Shown here in pieces: positions 1 through 4,458 of a stretch of 8,927 bases of DNA. The number at the start of each line of letters is the position of its first letter. Positions within the stretch are counted from its first letter, which is position 1. The position numbers and the translations under genes are program-made. The notes under the pieces are model-generated. The model ran no database searches. It was not told the DNA's origin and saw only the letters and a list, made by a program, of their open reading frames with translations. The DNA lies in the NCBI GenBank assembly GCA_012719555.1, contig JAAYAE010000238.1, positions 1-8,927 on the forward strand, in the 5' to 3' direction. This DNA is from Acholeplasmataceae bacterium (GTDB taxonomy: Bacteria; Bacillota; Negativicutes; Acidaminococcales; Acidaminococcaceae).

Positions 1-772
1 AATGGTTTTTACCTTTAGTAATCATCCCCTGTCAGAAATACGTGGTTCTTTGGTTCCACCTTTACTTTTAGACAATGCTACTAAAGAAAAAATTTTTGCA
101 GACCTAGGGGTTGACGTTTTGTTGAATATTCCTTTTACGGAGGAATTATCACAACTTAGTGGTCAAAAATTTTTGGAATTTCTTAGCGTTAATAATGTAA
201 AAGCTATTGTTGTAGGAGCTAATTATAGTTATGGTTATATGGGTCGCGGCGATGTTTATTCTTTGCAGACTGATGGACCTATGTTCGGATTTGACGTATT
301 GGTGCGCAAACTTATAAAGGTTAATGGTACGGTCGTTAGTAGTACTAATATTAGAAAATTTATTAGAGATGGAAGAATTGAGTTGGCAAGAGCTATGTTG
401 GGACGAGCATATACAATTGTCGGTACTGTAGTTCATGGAGATGAGCGGGGCAGGGTTATTGGGTTTCCAACAGCTAATATTAATCTAGTAAAAAGCAAGT
501 TTGTTTTACCTTCTAACGGTGTATATGGTGGCAAGGTAATTACCCAAGGCAAGACCTATATAGCCTTGCTAAATGTAGGCAATAATCCAACTTTTGGTGA
601 TAAGGGACTAAAATTGGAAGCCCATTTATTGAATTTTAAAGGTGATTTATATGGAGAAGAAATCGTTGTTGAATTTTACTATAGAATCCGTGGGGAAATA
701 AAATTTCCTAATATAGAAGAATTAACAGAACAAATTATAAGGGACAAGGAAGAGATAGAAGGATTGTTTTAA
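1..772 (+). CDS. ribF: Bifunctional riboflavin kinase / FAD synthetase, 5'-truncated by the window edge
   Basis: Makes FMN from riboflavin and ATP, then FAD from FMN and ATP, in the cytoplasm. The first whole codon is at base 2; 256 residues are visible. Against the usual ~310 residues, about 50 N-terminal residues are missing, including the HxGH nucleotide-binding motif of the FAD synthetase half. The visible numbering shows the rest of the adenylyltransferase domain (about 1-125), with the family pattern HP near residue 8, a LLLDN...K segment, and the SSTNIR signature at 113-118. The C-terminal riboflavin kinase domain follows (about 134-255), with HGDERGR, GFPTAN (154-159), GVYGG, NPTFG and LEAHLL, whose Glu206 matches the catalytic Glu of the family. 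The visible part is intact with no frameshift. In many Firmicutes ribF lies immediately upstream of rpsO; here about 950 bases of structured repeats separate them. Confidence 0.96.
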   Translation, partial: MVFTFSNHPLSEIRGSLVPPLLLDNATKEKIFADLGVDVLLNIPFTEELSQLSGQKFLEFLSVNNVKAIVVGANYSYGYMGRGDVYSLQTDGPMFGFDVLVRKLIKVNGTVVSSTNIRKFIRDGRIELARAMLGRAYTIVGTVVHGDERGRVIGFPTANINLVKSKFVLPSNGVYGGKVITQGKTYIALLNVGNNPTFGDKGLKLEAHLLNFKGDLYGEEIVVEFYYRIRGEIKFPNIEELTEQIIRDKEEIEGLF

Positions 773-813
773 AAGCAGTTAATGGGCAAAATTTGTGCCC
801 ATTAACTGCTTTT
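771..813 (+). terminator. Rho-independent terminator of ribF
   Basis: A perfect 18-bp inverted repeat (771-788 with 796-813) encloses a 7-base loop. The left arm starts with the last two bases of the ribF stop codon, and the right arm ends in TTTT. The arms are complementary including an A/T-rich base, so it could also act on the opposite strand. The hairpin array begins at the very next base, 814. Confidence 0.85.
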
Positions 814-904
814 GTGCAGCATCGATTTTATCGAAGTGCAGCTTTTGCTCCGCAAAGTGCAGCTGTTCCTGCGGAACGTGCAGTATTGGAAGCGCTGCTT
901 CCAA
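814..904 (+). repeat. Forward hairpin array 1 (GTGCAG linker, variable stems)
   Basis: Four units, each a GTGCAG linker (814, 836, 857, 878; spacing 22, 21, 21) followed by a small hairpin. The hairpins are TCGAT-TTT-ATCGA (822-834), TTTGC-TCC-GCAAA (844-856), GTTCC-TGC-GGAAC (865-877) and TTGGAAGC-GCT-GCTTCCAA (886-904). Each stem pairs perfectly, each loop is three bases, and no two stems share a sequence. Only the linker and geometry are conserved. Function unknown; the period is close to two helical turns. Positions and pairing were read directly. Confidence 0.85.
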
Positions 905-939
905 AGTTAAGGAAAGTTTTTTTCAAAAACTTGAACTTA
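833..939 (+). repeat. 107-bp direct repeat, copy 1
   Basis: Matches 1323-1429 at an offset of 490 bases with only two differences, at 895-896 (CT here, TC in copy 2). It spans three hairpin units and the following cap hairpin. Both differences fall in the three-base loop of the 886-904 hairpin, so the stem is unaffected. Confidence 0.95.
904..938 (+). repeat. Cap hairpin 1 (closes forward array 1)
   Basis: Pattern AAGTT-NNGG-N3-hairpin-N-AACTT. The hairpin is AAGTTTTT-TTC-AAAAACTT (914-932, 8 bp, 3-base loop). The same module recurs at 1394-1428, and in inverted orientation at 1087-1119 and 1470-1504. It always sits between an array and an interior segment. Confidence 0.7.
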
Positions 940-974
940 AAAAATCAAGTTTGTTTTGTCATATTTTATTTTAT

Positions 975-1004
975 AAATGATGTTTTCATTTGAAAACATC
1001 ATTT
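975..1004. repeat. 13-bp perfect inverted repeat with 4-base loop
   Basis: Left arm 975-987 and right arm 992-1004 pair perfectly around the loop ATTT. It looks somewhat like a terminator, but the T-run after it is only four bases, partly within the stem, and no gene ends nearby. I treat it as a structural part of the element. Confidence 0.7.
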
Positions 1005-1010
1005 TACAAA

Positions 1011-1069
1011 CCTCTCCGACACCGATATAGAATATCGTTGCCACCTCTCCTACTAGGAGAGACAAAGAG
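1011..1069 (+). repeat. CCTCTCC / CCACCTCTCC two-hairpin module
   Basis: Reads CCTCTCCGACAC, then hairpin CGATAT-AGA-ATATCG (1023-1037), then TTGCCAC, then hairpin CTCTCCT-ACT-AGGAGAG (1045-1061), then CAAAGAGC. It differs in linker sequence from the GTGCAG/GTGAAG arrays but uses the same design of short stems with three-base loops. From memory, similar CCTC.CCGTC...CCACCT..CC-hairpin stretches are scattered in other gut Firmicute genomes; I could not check this here. Confidence 0.55.
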
Positions 1070-1086
1070 CAAGTAATTAATAAATT

Positions 1087-1119
1087 CCTAGTTTTCGTTT
1101 ACGAAAACAGCCATAACTT
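1087..1119 (-). repeat. Inverted cap hairpin 1
   Basis: Read on the minus strand it starts AAGTTATGG and carries the hairpin GTTTTCG-TAAA-CGAAAAC (1091-1097 with 1102-1108). It is therefore a diverged inverted copy of the cap at 904-938. It resembles 1470-1504 more closely, sharing the hairpin stem and AACTT. Its outer AACTT match is lost on one side. Confidence 0.65.
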
Positions 1120-1212
1120 TTGAGCTTGCTCGAAAAGCTGCACTTCACACAGTGGAAGCTGCACTACGGCGAAGCTGTAACTGCACTTTGCGACTTGTCG
1201 CAAAAGTTGCAC
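1117..1212 (-). repeat. Reverse hairpin array 1 (CTGCAC linkers)
   Basis: Linkers CTGCAC at 1138, 1159 and 1181, with TTGCAC at 1207, are the reverse complement of the GTGCAG linker of array 1. Hairpins lie at 1117-1137 (CTTTT-GAGC with one bulged G at 1132), 1143-1158 (one bulged G at 1155), 1165-1179 (TACGGC-GAA-GCTGTA with one G-U pair) and 1187-1204 (TTTGCGA-CTTG-TCGCAAA). The bulges and wobble suggest some decay. The right end is ragged and passes into forward array 2 through about 8 AT-rich bases. Confidence 0.75.
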
Positions 1213-1220
1213 AAGAATAA

Positions 1221-1394
1221 CAGTGAAGTTATGCTGCGCATAAGTGAAGAGACAACGTTGTTGTCAGTGAAGTGTTCGCAAGCGAACAGTATAAAAAGAA
1301 TTGTGCAGTATCCGCTAACGCGGAAGTGCAGCTTTTGCTCCGCAAAGTGCAGCTGTTCCTGCGGAACGTGCAGTATTGGAAGCGTCGCTTCCAA
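1221..1394 (+). repeat. Forward hairpin array 2 (GTGAAG, then GTGCAG linkers)
   Basis: Linkers GTGAAG at 1223, 1244 and 1267 are followed by GTGCAG at 1303, 1326, 1347 and 1368, mostly 21-23 bases apart. Hairpins: TTATGC-TGC-GCATAA (1229-1243), GACAAC-GTT-GTTGTC (1251-1265), TGTTCG-CAAG-CGAACA (1273-1288), TCCGC-TAAC-GCGGA (1311-1324), then the three hairpins shared with array 1 (1334-1346, 1355-1367, 1376-1394). Bases 1289-1302 look like a decayed unit. The linker type changes block-wise rather than at random. Confidence 0.85.
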
Positions 1395-1429
1395 AGTTAA
1401 GGAAAGTTTTTTTCAAAAACTTGAACTTA
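1323..1429 (+). repeat. 107-bp direct repeat, copy 2
   Basis: Second copy of 833-939, 105 of 107 bases identical. The two changed bases, 1385-1386, lie in the loop of the 1376-1394 hairpin. The copy includes the end of forward array 2 and its cap hairpin. Confidence 0.95.
1394..1428 (+). repeat. Cap hairpin 2 (closes forward array 2)
   Basis: Same sequence as the cap at 904-938, with hairpin arms at 1404-1411 and 1415-1422. It faces the inverted cap at 1470-1504 across a short interior of 41 bases (1429-1469). That interior is AT-rich and shows nothing else recognisable. Confidence 0.7.
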
Positions 1430-1469
1430 TAAAAGCAATGAGTTTAAGGTTTTCATCTTTGTTTTTATA

Positions 1470-1504
1470 AAGTTAGTTTTCGGTTACGAAAACATCCACA
1501 ACTT
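1470..1504 (-). repeat. Inverted cap hairpin 2
   Basis: On the minus strand it reads AAGTTGTGG, then hairpin GTTTTCG-TAAC-CGAAAAC (1476-1482 with 1487-1493), then AACTT at its end. This keeps the AAGTT...AACTT frame of the forward caps, so the four caps belong to one family in two orientations. Confidence 0.7.
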
Positions 1505-1588
1505 AGCCATAGGCTAACTTCACTGCACGAAGTGCACTTCACTTGTAGCTTGGCTACAACTTCACTGGCAACATAGTTACCACTTCAC
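1503..1588 (-). repeat. Reverse hairpin array 2 (CTTCAC linkers)
   Basis: Linkers CTTCAC at 1518, 1537, 1560 and 1583 are the reverse complement of GTGAAG. Hairpins: TTAGCC-ATA-GGCTAA (1503-1517), TGCAC-GAA-GTGCA (1524-1536), TTGTAGC-TTG-GCTACAA (1543-1559) and TGGCAAC-ATA-GTTACCA (1566-1582). The last has a single C/A mismatch (1569 with 1579), explained by one transition. The array ends about 20 bases before the rpsO -35 element. Confidence 0.85.
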
Positions 1589-1607
1589 GGTTTTTATTTC
1601 CTAGGAG

Positions 1608-1636
1608 TTGCTTTCCCTCTGCACTTATGCTATAAT
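1608..1636 (+). promoter_or_regulatory. rpsO promoter (extended -10)
   Basis: TTGCTT at 1608-1613 and TATAAT at 1631-1636 are separated by 17 bases. TGC directly before the -10 (1628-1630) makes an extended -10. This is the best housekeeping-type promoter in the window. It lets rpsO be transcribed independently of ribF, across the repeat region. Expected start of transcription is near 1643. Confidence 0.8.
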
Positions 1637-1642
1637 ACTAGA

Positions 1643-1726
1643 GCATTAAAGAACCTTGGCGTGGTATAACGATTCTCCAACGTATTCTACAGCTAGGGCA
1701 ATTACAAAATAGGAGGTAAAATTATT
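1643..1726 (+). promoter_or_regulatory. rpsO 5' leader, possible S15 autoregulatory structure
   Basis: About 84 untranslated bases. CCTTGG (1654-1659) can pair with CTAGGG (1693-1698), allowing two G-U pairs. Inside it, CGTGG (1660-1664) can pair with CCAACG (1677-1682) with one bulged A. S15 is known to regulate its own mRNA through leader structures in several bacterial groups. That this leader does so is inference. Confidence 0.45.
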
Positions 1727-1993
1727 ATGATGACACCAGCTAGAAAACAAGAACTGATTGAAACCTATCGCATTAATGAATCCGATACAGGATCTCCTGA
1801 AGTACAAATCGCTATTTTAACTGAGCGTATTACGTACTTGACAGAGCATCTTAAGGAGCACAAAAAAGACCATCATTCCCGTCGAGGATTGTTAAAGATG
1901 GTAGGACAACGTCGCGGCCTGTTAAACTATTTAATGGCTAAAGACATTGAACGCTATCGCGTAGTTATTGAAAAATTAAAGATTCGTAAATAA
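1727..1993 (+). CDS. rpsO: 30S ribosomal protein S15
   Basis: Small-subunit protein that binds 16S rRNA early in platform assembly. At 88 residues it matches the usual 88-89, and it is collinear with the family: KQELIETYRINESDTGSPEVQ, then an ILTERITYLTEHLKEHKKDH region, HHSRRGLLKMVGQRRGLLNYL, and a C-terminal ERYRVVIEKLKIRK. The HHSRRGL segment is the conserved rRNA-contact signature. Two ATG codons are adjacent (1727 and 1730). AGGAGG at 1711-1716 lies 10 bases before the first and 13 before the second, so I chose 1727. The gene has its own promoter, leader and terminator, so it can be expressed independently of pnp downstream, although read-through from rpsO into pnp is common in other bacteria. 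Confidence 0.98.
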   Translation: MMTPARKQELIETYRINESDTGSPEVQIAILTERITYLTEHLKEHKKDHHSRRGLLKMVGQRRGLLNYLMAKDIERYRVVIEKLKIRK

Positions 1994-2003
1994 TTCAAAA
2001 CTT

Positions 2004-2037
2004 AAAGGTGCGTTGCTAAAAGCAATGCACCTTTTTT
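2004..2037 (+). terminator. Rho-independent terminator of rpsO
   Basis: A 14-bp stem (2004-2017 with 2021-2034, one G-U pair) with a 3-base loop, followed by a T-run to 2037. It starts 10 bases after the rpsO stop codon. It may attenuate rather than fully stop transcription into pnp, which also has its own -10 element. Confidence 0.88.
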
Positions 2038-2117
2038 GCTATAAAATAAAATTGATTTTTAGGTAATAAATCATTATTTTATTCTAAACAAAGTTTCCTA
2101 TTTTTTATAATCTGTAG

Positions 2118-2123
2118 TATAAT
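2118..2123 (+). promoter_or_regulatory. pnp promoter -10 element
   Basis: TATAAT at 2118-2123; another TATAAT lies at 2106-2111. No strong -35 is seen (TTTCCT at 2094-2099, 18 bases upstream, is the nearest). Transcription from 2118 would start near 2130, just after the ATG at 2126, which argues against that ATG as the pnp start. Confidence 0.5.
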
Positions 2124-2167
2124 GTTTGGGTAACAAAAAAGAGAGAGAAAAGAGGAGGATGCTGAAG

Positions 2168-4246
2168 ATGCATACGTACAGCATAGAGGTAGGCGGAAGA
2201 ACCCTAACCATTGAAGCAGGAAAAATTGCTAAACAGGCAAACGGAGCAGTGCTAGTTCGCTACGGTGATACTGCAGTGGTAGTTGCTACTACAGGAACTA
2301 AGACACCAAGAGAGGGTGTTGATTTTTTCCCTTTGACAGTTGATTATGAGGAAAAAATGTACGCAGTTGGTAAAATACCGGGTGGCTTTATTAAAAGAGA
2401 AGGGCGTCCGGCTGAGTCAGCTATATTGACTTCCAGACTAATTGATAGACCAATCCGTCCTATGTTTCCGGACGGTTACCATAATGATGTGCAAATCGTT
2501 GCTACTGCAGTTTCAGTAGATCCTGATAATGCACCTGATATGCCAGCTATGATAGGTGCTTCTTGTGCACTTTCCATTTCTGACATTCCTTTTGACGGAC
2601 CGATTGCCGGTGTTCGCATCGGTTTAATTGATGGACAATTTATTGTTTGTCCAACTGTTGCACAAGCTGAAATTAGTGAACTAAACTTGGCTGTTGCCGG
2701 TACTAAAGATGCCATTTTGATGGTTGAAGCCGGAGCCAAAGAAGTTTCTGAAGAAGTTATGCTAGACGCAATTTGGTTTGCTCATGCTGAAATAAAGAAA
2801 CTTGTTGAATTTCAGGAAAAAATTCAAGCTGAAATAGGTAAACCTAAAATGGCCGTGCCTGTTTATATTCCTCCTGCTGAAATTGCAGAAGAAATTAAAA
2901 CCTACGGTGAAGCTAAATTAAAGGCTGCCTTAATGGACGAAGATAAGCATCGTCGCGAAGAAATGGTTGATCAGGTAAAAGCTGAAATAGCACAAGTGTT
3001 TATTGAAAAATATCCGGAAAATGCTAAAGACGTTGCCTATATTACACAGAAGCTAATTAAAGCAGTTGTCCGTAGAACTATTTCTGTGGATAAGATTCGT
3101 CCGGATGGTCGTAAGCTCGATGAGGTTCGTAAGGTAACTTGCGAAGTTGGTATTTTGGCTCGTCCACATGGCAGTTCCTTATTTACCCGTGGTCAAACTC
3201 AAATTTTAAATGTTTTGGCTATGGCACCTCTTCGTGAAGCACAGATTCTCGACGGTCTTGGCAGCGAAGAAAGAAAGCGTTATATTCATCATTATAATTT
3301 CCCACCTTATAGTGTTGGTGAAACTAAACCTATGCGTTCTCCCGGCCGTCGTGAAATTGGGCATGGCGCTTTGGCTGAAAGAGCATTGTTACCGGTTATT
3401 CCTTCAGAAGAAGAATTTCCATATGCAATTCGTTTGGTATCAGAGGTATTAGAATCTAATGGTTCTTCCTCCATGGGTAGCGTTTGTGGTAGCACCTTAT
3501 CCTTAATGGATGCCGGTGTACCTATTAAAGCTCCTGTATCCGGTGTGGCTATGGGACTTGTTAAAGATGGTGATGATTTCACGATTTTGACAGATATCCA
3601 AGGACTTGAAGATGCTTTGGGCGATATGGATTTTAAAGTTACAGGCACCGCTAAGGGAATAACAGCCATACAAATGGATATTAAGATTGATGGTATTAAT
3701 AAAGAAATTTTCCAACAAGCATTGGCACAGGCTAAAACAGGCCGAGCTTTCATCCTTGATAAAATGTTGGAATGCATTGCTGAACCTAGAAAAGAACTTA
3801 AACAGTATGCTCCTAAGATTACTACACTTAAAATTAATCCGGATAAAATTCGCGATATCATCGGACCTGGTGGTAAGATGATTAAAAAAATTGTGGAAGA
3901 AACCGGTGCAAAGATTGACGTAGACGATAATGGCATAGTCCATGTAGCAGCTGTTAATAGTGAGAATGCAGATAAGGCAATTGCTATTATCAAAGGCTTG
4001 ACTGCTACTCCTGAAGTGGGCAAGGTCTATACCGGTAAAGTTACTCGTTTGATGAATTTTGGAGCTTTTGTAGAGTTTATGCCTGGTCGTGAAGGTCTTG
4101 TTCATATTTCTCAATTGTCTAATGAACGTGTAGAAAAAGTTGAAGATGTTGTTTCTGTTGGTGACGAAATCGCTGTTAAATTAACAGAAATTGATCAAAA
4201 AGGACGCTTGAATCTCTCACGTAAAGCAGCTTTAAATAGTAAATAA
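2168..4246 (+). CDS. pnp: Polyribonucleotide nucleotidyltransferase (PNPase)
   Basis: Phosphorolytic 3'-to-5' exoribonuclease of mRNA decay, acting as a trimer in the cytoplasm. 692 residues, close to the usual ~700. Order: RNase PH domain 1 (about 1-140, with VDFFPLTVDYEEKMYAVGKIPGG and RPIRPMFPDG), an all-helical linker (about 145-230), RNase PH domain 2 (about 310-540, with FTRGQTQ and SSSMGSVCGSTLSLMDAG), a KH domain with GPGG at 566-569, and an S1 domain from about 618 to 686 (NFGAFVEF, GLVHIS). Catalytic Asp482, Asp488 and Lys490 match E. coli D486, D492 and K494. The frame is open from ATG 2126, but AGGAGG at 2153-2158 sits 9 bases before ATG 2168, and family proteins begin at this MHTYSIEVGGR segment. 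I therefore chose 2168. It follows rpsO, the usual arrangement. Confidence 0.97.
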   Translation: MHTYSIEVGGRTLTIEAGKIAKQANGAVLVRYGDTAVVVATTGTKTPREGVDFFPLTVDYEEKMYAVGKIPGGFIKREGRPAESAILTSRLIDRPIRPMFPDGYHNDVQIVATAVSVDPDNAPDMPAMIGASCALSISDIPFDGPIAGVRIGLIDGQFIVCPTVAQAEISELNLAVAGTKDAILMVEAGAKEVSEEVMLDAIWFAHAEIKKLVEFQEKIQAEIGKPKMAVPVYIPPAEIAEEIKTYGEAKLKAALMDEDKHRREEMVDQVKAEIAQVFIEKYPENAKDVAYITQKLIKAVVRRTISVDKIRPDGRKLDEVRKVTCEVGILARPHGSSLFTRGQTQILNVLAMAPLREAQILDGLGSEERKRYIHHYNFPPYSVGETKPMRSPGRREIGHGALAERALLPVIPSEEEFPYAIRLVSEVLESNGSSSMGSVCGSTLSLMDAGVPIKAPVSGVAMGLVKDGDDFTILTDIQGLEDALGDMDFKVTGTAKGITAIQMDIKIDGINKEIFQQALAQAKTGRAFILDKMLECIAEPRKELKQYAPKITTLKINPDKIRDIIGPGGKMIKKIVEETGAKIDVDDNGIVHVAAVNSENADKAIAIIKGLTATPEVGKVYTGKVTRLMNFGAFVEFMPGREGLVHISQLSNERVEKVEDVVSVGDEIAVKLTEIDQKGRLNLSRKAALNSK

Positions 4247-4254
4247 TTTATTGG

Positions 4255-4297
4255 AATAAGCATATTTGCGACTTTTGTCGGAATATGCTTATTTTTT
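4255..4297 (+). terminator. Rho-independent terminator of pnp
   Basis: A 12-bp outer stem (4255-4266 with 4282-4293) carries an inner CGAC-TTTT-GTCG hairpin (4269-4280), followed by a T-run to 4297. It begins 8 bases after the pnp stop codon. Confidence 0.87.
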
Positions 4298-4304
4298 ATT
4301 ATAG

Positions 4305-4322
4305 TATAGATATTGTTCTATA
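4305..4322. promoter_or_regulatory. Inverted repeat upstream of the efflux operon, possible operator
   Basis: TATAGA-N6-TCTATA, perfect 6-bp arms, about 50 bases upstream of the candidate -10 of the efflux operon. Efflux operons are often controlled by dimeric repressors or activators, and the size fits such a site. The DNA is AT-rich, so chance is possible, and no regulator gene is in the window. Confidence 0.25.
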
Positions 4323-4372
4323 TTCGTAATAGTCACCATATACAAGGTTGTAAATTTTTGCTATCATATACA

Positions 4373-4381
4373 TGTTATACT
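4373..4381 (+). promoter_or_regulatory. Candidate promoter of the efflux operon (extended -10)
   Basis: TGT-TATACT at 4373-4381 is an extended -10 element. No well-spaced -35 is visible (TTGTAA at 4348-4353 is 22 bases away). It lies between the pnp terminator and the adaptor gene and would give a leader of about 70 bases. Confidence 0.35.
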
Positions 4382-4458
4382 TGGGGTCTATATATATAAT
4401 TGGGAGATTATGCGGATATATATTTGTTGGGAAGATATGTATTGGGGGAGGAAATAAA

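Larger units (their letters stand above)
939..1086. other. Interior segment of composite element 1
   Basis: About 148 bases between the two inward-facing cap hairpins. It contains no credible ORF. It holds a long AT-rich hairpin (975-1004) and a distinct two-hairpin module with CCTCTCC sequences (1011-1069). The rest is AT-rich spacer with no feature I can support. Confidence 0.5.

Noticed and set aside
795..980. Small cysteine-rich ORF with CxC-type repeats, in the same style as part of the frame at 1120-1470
   Set aside because: The cysteines come from translating GTGCAG linkers whose 21-base period keeps frame. It would start at a GTG inside the ribF terminator, with no ribosome binding site. 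Repeat structure explains the sequence better than a peptide.
814..1588. CRISPR array
   Set aside because: The conserved part is only 6 bases, the intervening parts are self-complementary hairpins of 13-19 bases rather than unique spacers, and the orientation reverses within the region. No cas gene is present.
814..1588. Integron attC-like cassette array
   Set aside because: The units are too short, carry no core RYYYAAC/GTTRRRY sites and enclose no cassettes.
2126..2167. N-terminal extension of PNPase from ATG 2126
   Set aside because: It lies at or before the expected transcription start, has no ribosome binding site, and encodes charged residues from the purine-rich ribosome binding region, which are absent from the family.
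3307..4114. Long minus-strand open frames inside pnp (3307-4023 and 3503-4114)
   Set aside because: They lie opposite an intact PNPase gene with clear domain matches. They have no family resemblance and are shadows of the coding strand.
4372..4458. N-terminal extension of the adaptor from ATG 4372
   Set aside because: No ribosome binding site precedes 4372, and the ATG overlaps the candidate -10. The start at 4459 has a good ribosome binding site followed directly by the membrane helix.
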